Assembly (NCBI GenBank): GCA_963969495.1
Contig: OZ018329.1
Span: 143,448,021-143,512,020, forward strand
DNA length: 64,000 bases
From: Ceratothoa steindachneri
Taxonomy: Eukaryota; Arthropoda; Malacostraca; Isopoda; Cymothoidae
Direction of reading: 5' to 3'
Shown: piece by piece, positions 22,920-34,689 of the stretch
How the letters are laid out: the number at the start of each line of letters is the position of its first letter
Numbering within the stretch: position 1 is the first letter of the stretch
Program-made: the position numbers and the translations under genes
Notes under the pieces: model-generated
What the model was told of the DNA's origin: nothing
Database searches by the model: none
The model's input: only the letters and a program-made list of their open reading frames with translations

Positions 22920-23330
22920 GCGTCTTTTCAAGTAATCCACTCTAGGTATTTTGGGCATGATATGGACAGGGACATATTCTCCCGGACGCAAGAATGCCTC
23001 TCATTTAAACAGCTAAAGTTAATCGCCACACCAAGTCCATAATCTTGTCTAGTAGTATGTTTACTTCAAGATTTGAAACGGTTCATATTGACATTGTTGG
23101 TCCTCTTCTGCAGTACACACCTCCTGCGCACTCCTTCTCATGTCTTAACCGTCACCTGCCGGCATTCATAGACAAAGCTATAAAATGCACTGAAGCGTTA
23201 ACGATTCCAGGAATAAGTGCGATCTCTAGGCTTGGCATTCTTATATTCGTACTCACTGACAAACGAGTCCAATATGAATCTAAACACTCAAGAAGTTATC
23301 GCTGCGGAACTACGGAGTAACAACTAACAC
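22920..23330 (+). pseudogene. Gypsy integrase, zinc finger end and core start
   Basis: HDMDRDIFSRTQECLSFKQ at about 22956-23015 corresponds to the second half of the H2C2 domain (W..M..DI..W...C..CQ). The core begins with SRFETVHIDIVGPL (about 23066-23107), including the first catalytic Asp (HIDIVGPL), and continues to ILIFVLTDKRVQYESK near 23245-23285, which matches the second Asp block (..SDRG.QF.S). The third catalytic residue is not recognisable, and 23330-23560 is degraded. Confidence 0.7.
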
Positions 23331-23559
23331 AAATGGGATATTGGAAAGGTCACATATCACATTAAATAGCTCTATAATGGCTCCTCGACAAGGATGGTTA
23401 ATTGCACTACCAGTTGTTCTTCTGTTAATCTTATCCCTACCTAATTATTCGTTTTTTGGCCATTTACTGCAGTCACAGGGACAACCCTTCCTTGTCTAAA
23501 TCCCTTAGTTTAATCATCATCTTCGAAAGCGGACTCCAAATTCGTCAATGAACTAGCTA

Positions 23560-23820
23560 AACCATGGCACAAATTGATTTTACACAAAGCTATGAAGGAC
23601 ATCTGCACTCAGTACCGAAATCGTTCATACCCAAGGAATTACGAGATGCCACGCATGTGTGGGCGCGAGTTGATCGCATTCGAAACCTTAGAACTTTTTT
23701 ATGCAGGCCCGTTCCGTGGTGTCGAACACGAGGAAAAGGCGTATGAATTAGAATTCCCTAATGAACGTCAGGATACGGTATAGATCGAGAGTAAAGCCTG
23801 CAAAATTTCCAAATATATTG
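23560..23820 (+). pseudogene. Gypsy integrase C-terminal domain
   Basis: Frames here give ATHVWARVDRIRN, YAGPFRGVEHEEKAYELEF and NVRIRYRSRVKPAKF, matching the GPF..V.R..K.....G....VSIDR.KPA tail of this Gypsy group. Three frames are needed, so two shifts have occurred. The end of the polyprotein is about 310 bases before the 3' LTR. Confidence 0.65.
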
Positions 23821-24134
23821 AAAAACCAGGGGGTCAATTGTTCGCAACCAACAAATACGCAAACGATTGAAAATAAATCAGTAATTTTACATGCTCCGGA
23901 ACAGAATAAAGAAAGATTAGCAGATAGTAGTGACGATAATTACAGTAACGTGATATCTGTTCCAGATATCAAAGAAAATAGTAGAAAAGTGGGTGTTTAT
24001 ACTCGATCCGATCAACAGGCAACCTTTTGCCAAAGCTCCCTAATTTTGTAATTTCCAGGAATTCGAAAGCCTGGTGAAAACTTAGGCTATATTCGCGCCA
24101 TTACATAAATACTTTCAGTTCGGTGCCATGTTAG

Positions 24135-24965
24135 TCCTATGCACAGCAAATTAAACTACTAAAATTGTATAACATTTTGTCCTGTAAATAATTATATATA
24201 TCTATTCTTAGGCAAAAATTAATTCGAGACGATTTGACTCGCATACACACTTACTGGTATACACGGTCATTCACATAAAAGGCGCTTTCCCAGGTATGTT
24301 TCCTGACTATTTCCGGCCGCGCCTAAATTTTTTGGAGACGAGGAAGAGCTGTGCAGAAATATTTATCAAAACACACCAATCTGAGAAACAGAGAAGACAC
24401 TGTGCCTTTGTTTATTGTCACAGAGCCATGAAACATGAAATCTTATTTCCTAAAATTATCTCGGTCCCTAACTTAGGTAAACTTCGCCAAAACCGCATAA
24501 TTACCAACAATGGGCCAGACTACATTTCTGGACAGGTTAAATAACGTCCACAATAGACCCCCAAGGCAGTACGTAGTACACAAGAACATTGAGAACAGAA
24601 AAGCAGTAAGACAGTGAGAAATTTATTCATAAGCAACAAAGTCGACTGCCTGGTCAAGAAGAGGAAGCGTAGGCCAAAGTAAACACCGACATTGGTAGGC
24701 CAACCTCAAATATGCGACCACTACACAAAATCAATTCATTACACCTAGGCCTACCAGGTCTCCGTCCAATGAACCTAGAATTCACCTTCCAGGATTTTCC
24801 TTCTCGTAAGGGTAATCAACCATGCATTTTACCTAGCCTACAAGGCAAAATCAACGAGAGGAAACTCACCCCCTATTTTAGTTAACTCACTATTATTGCT
24901 CGCTAACCAATTACCCCAAAACGCGCTACATTCTATTTTAGAAACTCGGTACCTCATAACTGGGC
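24135..24965 (+). repeat. 3' LTR of plus-strand Gypsy element
   Basis: Matches 19155-19930. It carries a segment (about 24240-24370) that has no counterpart in the 5' LTR, giving a longer copy. Confidence 0.75.
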
Positions 24966-25254
24966 CTTCAGATCACCTATAGCAGGTAACCTCCAACTTT
25001 CATCCATAAATAGAAGAATCTTATGATTAAAGTTATTATATTTTCTATATATCCTTGCAATCACTTGTTGTTTGTCACTTTCCCTGCATTATGTGATAAA
25101 ATGTCTGTAATTAAAATTGTTATTTCACAAATCAATCAAATTAAAGCACTTGATAAAGTGTTGATTATCTATTTCTTGAAAGTATTCTATCAAATTAAAT
25201 TTCTGTTCAAACACCTTATTTAGAACTGTAACCCTACTCAGCCACCGCATTTTT

Positions 25255-26560
25255 TTGTAGCCATAGATTTACATTACCTTTTTCATTTGTGATAGAACGG
25301 GTTGAGGCCGCGTTAATTTCAACCCCTAAACCATGTTATTTAAAACCACGATGCTTTCCACGTGCATCTTCGCTTTGAAGCTTGGCGCCTTATCGCAGCG
25401 ACCTGAGTCAATGTTTAAACAAGAAGGTTTATCTTCCCCCGTTCGCCCCCATACGCCGACCTCGCCAGATTGAGTTAGGCTTATGGGCAGATAAGGCATT
25501 GTTCCCAGGCTCGGCTGTGCATTTCCTCGAAGCTCCCACTCCAGTGTCCCCCACACCAAGGGAGTGTCTCGACTATTTAGATGGAAACTTTACCACTAAG
25601 AGCAGATTGGAGATCCAGATTTTCGTCGCGAAACATCACCACGACCCTCTCTCACTTTGTGCACCAAGGGATCTCGACCTCGAGATTCACCATCACTTGT
25701 CCAGAAGGAGGACAATATCCCTTGAGTGCCAAGGTTCGAGCCTTCGTGACGCCGAGTCCACAAGGCTTCCCCTCGTTGTTCAGAAAGAGAACAACGTTAG
25801 ATCAGCCATTGTTCGTTCGAGCCCGTTGACAAGAAACGGTTCCCCCCCCCCCATCCCTGTTGTTCAGAAAAGAACAACGTAGAACAGCCATTGTTCGTTT
25901 GAGCCCGTTCGCCAAGAAACGGTTCTCACCCTTTCCCTGTTGTTCAGAAGAGAACAACGTAGAACTCCATTGTTCGTTTGAGCCCGTTCGCCAAGAAACG
26001 GTTCTCACCCTTGCCCCTTGTTGTTTAGAAGAAAACAACATTAGAACAGCCATTGTTCTTGAGCCCCTAGACAAGAGACGGTTCTCACCCCCCCCCCCTG
26101 TTGTTCAGAGGAGAACAACGTAGAACAGCCATTGTTCTTCAAGCCGTTCGTCGAGAAACGGTTCTCGTTCCAAAGACGCCACGTCATGATACATTTAATT
26201 CCCCCATTCCTTCGGCTGGAACTCGCCAGCGGACCGAAAATTCCTTCATGTCGACTTCCTCTGCACCACTAGTATAAAATTACGTAAGCCGAACGCTACC
26301 TTTGAGTATTTAACCCTTTTATCAATTCTATCCTGTGCTTTAAATGGTTTAGCGAACCATCCCATCTCTTTAACTTTATATTTGTTTTACCTTTTTAAAT
26401 CTTTTAATCCTCGGATTAGCCCGAGCCCCCACGACCCTTTCCATTCTCTGTTTATGTCAATATTTTCCGTTTTGTGTATTGTTGATAGTTATTATTAATA
26501 AAACTCTATTTTATTAATGATAGCAATATTGTTATCCTTGAGCTCAGTTCCACTTCTTAA
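25255..26560 (+). mobile_element. Putative solo LTR
   Basis: A GC-richer block with LTR-like signals: a possible start TGTAGCCATAG, a TATA-like AGTATAAAATTACG near 26270, and AATAAAACTCTATTTTATTA near 26495 as possible polyadenylation signal. It contains the hairpin minisatellite at 25775-26168. Open frames here (up to 166 codons) come from composition and the repeat. No second copy lies in the window, so the solo-LTR call is inference. Confidence 0.35.
25775..26168. repeat. ~80-bp minisatellite with internal hairpin, 5 units
   Basis: Units start at 25775, 25859, 25939, 26020 and 26100 (spacing 80-84). Each begins with an inverted repeat GTTGTTC-AGAAGA-GAACAAC or a close variant, followed by GCCATTGTTCGTTTGAGCCC and AAGAAACGGTTCTC. 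Length variation comes mainly from a poly-C run between units. Confidence 0.9.
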
Positions 26561-26564
26561 GCAT

Positions 26565-27997
26565 ATCAAAGATACATAATATCGGCCCGCCAGACATCCA
26601 CGCACTCTAAAGATAATTAAAGAAGTTCTTTCAACGAATAGTTATATTTGGTATATCGTCGAGAGTCCATTCTAGGACACTATGTTTTCGCAAAGCTTCA
26701 ACACATTCTTTGGTGAATTGCTCTATGTGGAATAAAGCTAACTATTTTTACAGTACTATAATTCTTTTTTTAATTCTTCTTTAAGAAATTTACAAATCCC
26801 TTTATTTTCTTCGTTTACAGAACGTAAAAAACATCTAATCGAACCATCCATTGATACGGCACTATCATCACAGGTAAGAAAGAAGCTCTTCTCCCCCCAA
26901 ATAAAAAGAACTTTCAGCTTGCTCCCCTCCAACACTTCTTTGCAAATTAAAAAGTTTTCATAATTTTCCCCTCATTGACAAATCTTATAAATGCTACGAT
27001 GTGAGATTTTTTTTAAGATATATAGACTACTCAACCTCAAAAGAAAATTGCTAGGTTTCACCTTATGACATAAATCCTATTCAACAAAATAAGGCAAGTC
27101 ACTTTAATACGTTACGGCCCGCTAAATTGAAAGATTTTTATTTTCTCGAATTGAAGCTGAGTAATAGATCGACTATTTTCTTCCGGTCCACCTAATTCTC
27201 TCTCTCTCTGCGAGATCAGTTCCTCAAAGAAAATTTCACGGAAGCAAGTCATGCGAATCTCTATACGAAATTTGAGTAGATTTGCTTGTATGCTCTTACA
27301 ATTTTTAATGGTTATTTCCTAAGAACAGAATAACAATTTCTACTTACGAGCTTTCTCTCCATTTTTCTATACGCGACAGCATACTTATCTTTTGCGAAAC
27401 CTGTAGTGATTTAAAGCGTAGCCCGACGGTTCAAATAAAACAGATTTGTTGTGGAGACTGCTTTAAGTAGAAAGAAAAAGTGAAAAATGCAATCATGCAT
27501 AAAAAGTCGATATATTTCACACATTTTGGAAGGAGTTGAATTCATTTTGTGTTTCTTTTTTGCACAAATCTGATTCCAATAATATAGTGCTCATGCGTAA
27601 ACATAAGTTATAGCTAGAGAATGGCTGTTCATACAAGTCGAGAAACGGTTAATCAGTCGCTAAGAGTCAGGTTTTAACCTATAGTAATTTCTATTAGTGA
27701 GATTTTCTGAGGATGGTATTCATGGTAGTAACGCCTTAAATATTTTGGTAGTAAAGAAATGATCAGAAAAGATATAAAATTAATACTTTGGGCCATTGCA
27801 AAGGTCCATAGAAAAATAAATGATGTTTTTCTCTTTTTCTAGCTGGCTGTAAAGGCATATAGGATTTTGTGCTGAAATTTTTACAAGATTCGGAAAATGA
27901 AATTAGCTATATTATAGGAAAACTTTCATAAAATTTAAATCATTAATGAGGATCTATTATTTGCGAGGCCGAGACCACCTGTCCTTTAGTCATGCTC

Positions 27998-28000
<3 letters not shown>
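26565..28000. other. AT-rich stretch with no recognised gene
   Basis: No coding similarity recognised on either strand. Confidence 0.4.

Positions 28001-28003
<3 letters not shown>

Positions 28004-28050
<47 letters not shown>
28004..28050. repeat. (TA)n microsatellite
   Basis: TA repeats that stop exactly at the left end of the mariner-like element; the tract continues after its right end at 29375. Confidence 0.95.
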
Positions 28051-28054
<4 letters not shown>

Positions 28055-29368
28055 GGGGCAGAAAGGTCGCCCTGATTTCAAAGGTTAATAAAAACCAAAC
28101 ATATAAAGGTACAAGAAAAAACTTCATATCTCTATGAAGTATATTAAATGCCATTTATTTTCTGTTTCAAGGATTACCCATCATGGGCTGGGGTGGAGAG
28201 CATCGTGCATTTGTTTTGGAAGGTTTCGTAAGTCCATCGTAACGATGCAACTTTCCTTCCGAAGACACTTTGTGCTCTGTCGTCATGATCCCGTCCCAGA
28301 TGGAAAAACGATTCGTCAGTGGGTTTCGAACTTTAGACAAACATCATTGGCTTTAAACAAGAAAAGTCCTGGCCGTGCTAGGACCGTACATGGCCAGAAA
28401 ATGTCACAGCTGTGACATCTTCCATACTGCAGTCTCCCAGGAGTTCCGCACGAAAACACGCATTTGCCTTACACATGTCCGTTCGAAGTGTTCGCAGAAT
28501 CTTACACAGGTCTCTCCATATGCATCCCTACAAGATGATGGTTGTAGAGGAGCTAACCGAGAAAGATTATGAAATCTGTACAACTATGTCTTGGGACATT
28601 CTCCAGACCATCCTTCCAACAGCTGTTCTGAACTGCAGTAAAGAAGCGCACTTCGATTTATCGGGGATGGTTAATAAACAGAACTTTTGATACTGGTCAT
28701 TCAATAAGACTCGTGTACTCCACGAATGACAACTCCACAGTGCGAAGGTTACTTTCTGATGTGCCATGGCTCATTTCGGCGTGTGGGGTCCTTATTCTCT
28801 TGAAGAAGGTGCTACATTAAATGTTACATCGGACAAATACTGTGAACTCCTCGAAAGGTTTCTCCATCCTAAAGTCGTCCAGTTACTCGCCGCTCATAAG
28901 CTGGATGATGTATGATTCCAAAAAGATGGTGCCACATTGCATACGTCTCGAAGTTCACTCGGAATCCTTCAATACATGTTCCCGGGTCATCTCGTTTCTC
29001 TGCGAGGCGATATTGGGTGGCCACCACGTTGCCTGGATTAGCCACTTATGATTTTTTCTATGGGAGCTCCTAAATCACGAGTGTATCAACAGCGGCCAGC
29101 AACTGTTAAAAATCTAAAGGAAGAAACATAACTCAGCAAATCAATGCAATTCCACGGAACATGGTTCAAATGGTTATGGTCAACTTTCGAGAGACTTAAA
29201 AACGCATCGACATTGGTGGTCGTCACTTAATTGATACAATTTTCAAATCCACTTGAATCACAATGGCATTCAATGTACTTATTATAAATACAAAATTTAT
29301 TTTCGTATGATCATGTGTTTGTTTTTTATTAACATTTAAAATCGGGGCAAACTTTCTGCCACACCCCC
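28051..29368 (+). mobile_element. Tc1/mariner-superfamily element with both ends
   Basis: Left end GGGTGGGGCAGAAAGGTCGC and right end (reverse complement) GGGGGTGTGGCAGAAAGTTT align, and inside them CCTGATTTCAAAGGTTAATA matches CCCGATTTTAAATGTTAATA. TA flanks both sides (28049-28050, 29369-29370), the expected target site. Length 1318 bases is normal for the group. Confidence 0.85.
28140..29235 (+). pseudogene. Mariner-like transposase, broken
   Basis: The N-terminal helix-turn-helix reads QLSFRRHFVLCRHDPVPDGK then TIRQWVSNFRQTS; after a shift, SVRRILHRSLHMHPYKMMVV. The catalytic core starts with CSKEAHFDLSGMVNKQNF, where the first catalytic Asp of the family (DEAHF) is Lys. The second region reads FQKDGATLHTS with Asp kept but the Trp before it changed to a stop. 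The third block (SPDLAPCDFFLWG in relatives) is degraded to a remnant with FFLWEL. It is thus catalytically dead and interrupted by several stops and at least two shifts. Family membership within Tc1/mariner was not narrowed further. Confidence 0.8.
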
Positions 29369-29373
29369 TACAT

Positions 29374-29374
<1 letters not shown>

Positions 29375-29407
<33 letters not shown>
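29375..29407. repeat. (TA)n microsatellite
   Basis: Continuation of the TA tract on the far side of the mariner-like insertion. Confidence 0.9.
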
Positions 29408-29409
<2 letters not shown>

Positions 29410-29429
29410 GAGAGAGAAAGTTACCCTCC

Positions 29430-30320
29430 ACCCCCCTAAAACACAACGTCTGCCTGTGGAGCCTGAGAAGATACCCATTCCTCGGCGTTCCACCTTCTGA
29501 TCGGCAGCAGACCCACGGTGCGAAGCTGTGGGCTGCCGAGACTACCCCCCCTTGCGCACCAATTCTAATGAGAGCCGCGTGCCCCTTTCTGATGCCCTAG
29601 AAAAGCTGGGGCATCGAAAAAAGCTCTGAGAAAGCAGTACCATACAGCTCTGTCTTGGTTAGCAGTCACGTACAGTCTCGTACACTCTGCTTCGCCTCTC
29701 AACGGCTTCCAGCTACAAACGCGACGCGTCACCTCTACCTGGCCTTGCTGGTATCTAAGTTCAGAGTTCCCGCCGACAGACGACAGAAACGGGCAGGCAT
29801 CTCTCACTCGGTTATTGACTTCATTCAACGAATACAGTACTCCCTCGCTCATTTCTCAGCGAGGGTAAAGAAGAAGGAGTCTTCTAAGAGGAACTTTGCC
29901 CCTCCCCCTCCCCCACACACACTTACTCGCCGTATTCAAACTTCCAGTCAATTAGGCTTTACGTGAGTCCCCCCGATAATGGCACTCTCCCATTTTCTTG
30001 GAAAGCAATCTCCGTACATCTCCTTTCTGACTCTCGTACCCGTCGAGTCATTTGTATACACCCCCCTCCGTCTGGTAGCCTGGGTCTCATTTTATATATT
30101 GTTATTTATTTACTTGTGCTATTAATATTTTCTTTTATATAGTAAAGTTATATTTTTCTACCATTAATTTCTCTAATCCCACAACCTCTAAGAATTGATT
30201 ATTTAGACCAAGTGTACTCGATTTTCTTTATTTATCCCTTGCACAGGGATGTGTATCCCAATTCTCTGGCGTGCCCTCTTCACGGTCACCCTACGACAAT
30301 ATATTTATATTTTATATACG
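29430..30320. other. GC-richer block, possible LTR fragment
   Basis: Composition differs sharply from the flanks. It contains inverted segments (AGCTGTGGGCTGCC; CAGCCCACAGCTT on the other strand) and a T/A-rich end with TTTATATAGTAAAG. Open frames of about 95-103 codons lie on both strands without known motifs. It could be an LTR or non-autonomous element; nothing in the sequence decides this. Confidence 0.3.
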
Positions 30321-30763
30321 ATGCTCTTCAAAATGGTTGTAGTAAAACGGAATAAAATGAAAACAAAAAGCAGTATGACTTTTATTTTTCAACTTAAGCT
30401 CGATTGAGAAAAAAAAATTGAGGACAATGATAGCATCCAATTTATAGCCATTACTATAAAACTGACATTTAAAACAACAAAAGAAAAGTGATTACGGGAA
30501 GAATGCCAGATGCTGAAGTGTCCAGAATGCAGAGGAAGTGGGAGTGAAACAAAGAAAAGGAATGGTCAACGGTGTTAGTATGATGATGGATGATTCTCCT
30601 GAAAAGTTTCTCAAACAACTTTCGTAATAGATGCCCTAAATGGCTCTTGGCCCTTAGATAAGTCAACAAGTATCACACATTCGGTATCTCTAAACGTGCC
30701 TATTACTTTTCCGCCTAATATTTAGACTTTACTTGGATGGGCCTCTTCGACCATTGTTTAGAC

Positions 30764-33447
30764 TAACGTTGGCCAAATTTCGGCTCTCGAGCAGCATGCA
30801 GCTCTTGAAGGTACTTTGCGTGGCATTTGAGTCAACATTAATTTTCGGGGGTTCATTGGAATTTTAACTAACATTTAATAGTAATAAATTTATAAAATGA
30901 TTCAAATATTACACGAAATACATAGTAGTTTGTTGCTTTCCTACACGAATAAATAATCTTTACAAGATTAAAAAAATTTCAATTCATCGAATTATTCCCG
31001 CCATCGAGTGCAGCGGTGCGTCAATCGAGTTTCAAAAATGGACCTGCCCATTTATTCTTGAATGACTGCTCATGCGCAAGACTACTTTTCAGCATCTCGC
31101 GTTAGATAAAATAATTATCATACAAAAAGAATCACTTTTACATAAAAATTATAAACAGGATGGGAATATGTTGCATAGGATACATTTTATTCGATATTAT
31201 GGGCCAATTTTTGCCCTTTATTCACGTTACCTTTTCAAATTTTCCCGCTAAAAAAAGAAATTTCAAAAGCTATGTTGTTTCCAGATAGTGCAGATACCGA
31301 GTTAAAAATAGTAGTTTTAGAGAGACTATTGAAACTGCACCGCTTGGTTTGCTGCCTTGAATGTTCAGTTCAGTGCTTGCTTACTACAGTAGTGGAATAA
31401 TTCTTGTGTAATTTATGCTAAACTAAATACATTTCTGATTTATACTGAAGATTGTTTTTAGTTAAATATTTAAAACCCATCTTAAAAATGACTGAGAAAC
31501 ACAGAAAAGTGTAAAACGGAAATATAGCAAGAAAACAGAGTTTTCAACCATCAATTGGAGGACGAGTTGGTTTTTACTGGTAAATATAATAAGGCTATGT
31601 GTCTCATATGTCTAACTACCATATGGCACTTTAAAACTAGTAAATTAAAGCATCGCAATGAATCTAATCATAAATATTTTCATCTGAATTTCCTCCCAAA
31701 TCAAACTGCGAAAAATAAGATAACATTATTGAGATATAAATTAGTAACTAAACAGAATATCCTATTTTCAATGTGTAAGATGAATGATTTAATTGCTGAA
31801 GCCAGTTTTGTTATAGCTTGGAATATTTCTCAAAGTAGACTTCCTTGCAGATATGGGGAATCTGTAAAAAATAATATTAGTGATGCGATTTAAATTCTTG
31901 CACCCGAGAAATCAAACTTATACAGCCAAAAGAAAAACTCCCCATCTCTCGCCACATAACGAAAAGACATATTTCTGAATTAAGTTGTAATGTTGCTTGT
32001 TTACTAGAGAATGATCTGAAAAGCTGCATGGATTTAAGCTTAGCAATGGATGAATCTATGGAAATTTGAGTTACCCTCTGGTCATAAAAAAACACTTAAA
32101 AACCTTTGTCAGATGCATAAATACTACTAGATAAACTTGTCAGCATTACAACAGATCGAACACCAGTCAGAGTAGGTCACAAGACTGGCCGAGTTGCAGA
32201 ATTAACACAAGATCCCAACTATCTTAAATGTCTGTTCACTGTATCATCCATCTTTAGTATTTAGTAAGTAAACACCTTAAGTTCGACCATGTTATAAATT
32301 GTGTTTTAGAAATTGTGAATTTCATTCGAATAAGTGCTAAAATGTGAATTCACGAATTTATTGGAGAGTTGTAGCATGAAGGAAAGCCAAATGACCTTTC
32401 ACTGTACTTTACTCTAAGATGGTTGTCAACTACCCATCTTTTGAATAGGTCTTTTCCTTTTTGAGCCAATTATTGCCTTTATGAAAGAAAAAAGAAAGAA
32501 CTACATACACTTAAAATATCACGAATGGATACTCGATCAGATTTTCTTTACAGATGCAATGCAACACCTCCAATATTTAAATTTTGTACTTAAAGGAAGG
32601 AAAAAAGTTATTACAGAACTAGCTGGGGCAGCTTTAAGTTTTCAAAATTAAATGTAGTTTTTTCAAAGAGAATTGGCTATAAAAAATGACTACTTTCCCT
32701 AACTAAAATTAAGATTACTATCTTTTGCGAACATTAAAATTTAAGAGAGTAAATTAACACAATTTTGAGAAACTAAAATGGCTGAAACCTTGCTTTTAAT
32801 CTGTTTTCAATCAATGTAATTAGTTATGGCTCTCTTTCTTGCTCCACCTTTGGCTCTGATTCTACTTAAATAGAAACAGAGCTTATTGATCTGCAAGAAT
32901 ATTTGCCTTTTAAACCAGTACACAAAAGCCCATCTCTAACTGACTTTTGGAGACAAATTCGAGAAGCAAAGTATCATAAGCTTCACAAATTTGGCTTTCG
33001 GACTAACTTATAGCCATGAATGTCTCAACTCTATAACGAAAGTTTCAAGTAAAAACATCGTGCTATCCTCACTAACAGCCATTTTAATGTGCCACATTAC
33101 AAACTTTTAACTACAAAAATGAAATCTCAACCAAAACCTTTAAAGGGCAGATATTAGATGTTTTATATCAGTGAGTAGGACTTCAATAAATTTTAATTTT
33201 TCATCATTCAAATTTTCTAAGTACAAATTCAAAACAGCAGTTTTTTTTTTGAACAGTCAGAGATGTATAAACTAGCAAAGATTAACTAAGTTTTGGTAGT
33301 GGTGAGTTGTTTTTTTATGAGATACTGGTATTTTTTAGCACTTTTAAATGCAATTTTGAAGAAATAATTTCTAATGTTCTTGAACTGTTAAATTTGTATG
33401 CAAGTATCCTATGTGATTCCTCGTATCAAAGAACTTGGTCACCACTG
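30764..33447 (+). mobile_element. hAT-superfamily DNA transposon with target duplication
   Basis: The element is bounded by GTTTAGAC (30756-30763) and GTTTAGAT (33448-33455), an 8-bp target duplication with one mismatch, the length typical of hAT. The ends are TAACGTTGGCCAAATT and, on the opposite strand, CAGTGGTGACCAAGTT: 10 of 16 bases match and the right one has the usual CAGTG start. A hAT transposase remnant lies inside in plus orientation. Confidence 0.75.
31475..32770 (+). pseudogene. hAT transposase with BED-type zinc finger, broken
   Basis: The frame 31555-31893 (112 codons) begins in a BED-like zinc finger: KAMCLICLTTIWHFKTSKLK followed by H...ESNHKYF, the C..C...H....H pattern, then AEASFVIAWNISQSRLPCRY and GESVKNNI, as in hAT proteins of the ZBED/GTF2IRD2-like group. 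Later blocks in other frames include SLAMDESMEI near 32037 (catalytic LDES.D region) and ITTDRTPVRVGHKTG near 32145, then LKGRKKVITELAGA near 32590-32630. A frameshift near 31893 and many stops follow. The C-terminal dimerisation block is only faintly visible. Confidence 0.7.
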
Positions 33448-33479
33448 GTTTAGATGGTTCTTTATCATCATAATATAAT

Positions 33480-33965
33480 TCCTAAATCAAAGTCTCATTT
33501 CCGGTGACAGTTCTCTGCCGCAAACCAGGTGTAAGCCTTATCCCAGTTGTTCAAAATTGGTAGTCAAAGAATTGCTCTAGTCTCCAGCTAATCTTTGCGC
33601 AACAATTTGGTTTACCAATAAAACATGAAACTTACTAAGTTTCTGTAAGTGGGTCAAGATGGAATAAACTGATCCTTCCACTATGTTCAATATACCTGCT
33701 ATCACTTTAGCCTCAATCGAGGGCCCTCAAAAATTAGTGCCCACAAATGATTGATCTTTTCTTCCCTTACTGAAGTCGACGTTCTGTTACTGCGAATGTA
33801 GTCTTGAACCTTCTGTTTTCCATCTGAGAATCGATTTATCGACTCATTTAAATAGTATTTCGAGGGGCAGTCTGTCCATAAGCCTTTATTAATGCATCGA
33901 TTTTCTCACTCTTCCGACAACCAAGATTGAACAGATTTTGATACTTACCCTTCCCTCAACTATGA
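33480..33965 (-). pseudogene. Mariner transposase N-terminal fragment
   Basis: The minus strand reads YQNLFNLGCRKSEKIDALIK then AYGQTAPRNT, stop, and after a shift RFSDGKQKVQDYIRSNRTST, then KVIAGILNIVEGSVYSILTH. This is the N-terminal DNA-binding part of a Mos1/SETMAR-type mariner transposase (F.LGK...E....+..AYG..A, RF..G...+.D..RSGRPST, ...L.IS.GSV..IL). The catalytic part is missing. The fragment begins only about 30 bases from the hAT target duplication, so the hAT element may have inserted next to or into this older mariner copy. Confidence 0.65.
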
Positions 33966-33989
33966 TGGAATCTATAGTATAACTGAGGG

Positions 33990-34680
33990 GTGAAAATATA
34001 AAGTACTTCAATGTCACTCAAAATGAACGTTAATTTTTTCTGGTTATATGACTAATAGCACATAGGTAGAAGTTAAAATCAATGCAATTATAATTTTCAG
34101 TTGATATCTTATTTTCTTTTAATATTTTTTTACAACTTAAAAAAAAATCGTATATATAAATAGGTATACTCTAGATAATTGTAAAAAAAGCTCCTAGAAT
34201 ATTTAAAAGACAAAAGTGAATATGAAGACCCGAGGTGCGTGCTATTTTCTTAGATTAATTCCTCGCGTAGTGGACAAATAGCCAACCAACTGTATTAAGT
34301 TAAGAATTTAGTTGGCAAAAACTCCCTAAGTGGTCCATATAGCTTATTCATGTGACTAACAGGAGCTTTATTTTAGACACCTATTAATAAAACTAAGATT
34401 ATTCTAACCATTGCATATGGATTAAAAGGGCAGATACCGACAAAATTGAGAGCAAAAAGGGCTGTAAGCAGTTGGAGAATTATATTCTTACACATCTTCC
34501 ATATATAAAATCATATGATAGTAGGACCTCATGAGGTGAGGCTTGAAAAGGAGATTTACAAGGGTGAGGATGACACTTGTTGGTGAACCAGAAAGGCGGA
34601 AACCAAGTTTATGAAATCAAAGCTTTATTTATCACCTAAGCGGCTTCCAAATTCGGCCTAAAAGTCTGAGATCTTTTTTT
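33990..34680. other. AT-rich stretch with no recognised gene
   Basis: Nothing recognised on either strand. Confidence 0.4.
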
Positions 34681-34689
34681 TTATTTTTT

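Larger units (their letters stand above)
19155..24965 (+). mobile_element. Ty3/Gypsy LTR retrotransposon, complete layout but dead
   Basis: Two direct repeats (about 19155-19930 and 24135-24965) flank gag, protease, RT, RNase H and integrase in the normal Ty3/Gypsy order on the plus strand. Every domain can be recognised and every one is broken by stops or frameshifts. LTRs share long segments (TTATTGTCACAGAGCC; CCTCAAGGCAGTACGTA / CCCCAAGGCAGTACGTA; GAGGAAGCGTAGGCCAAAGT) but differ by many substitutions and indels. Its proteins differ from the 7.5-13.1 kb element, so it is a different family. Confidence 0.85.

Noticed and set aside
25382..26123. Open frames of 166, 90 and 87 codons as genes
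   Set aside because: They are produced by the hairpin minisatellite and the GC-richer composition of a putative LTR.
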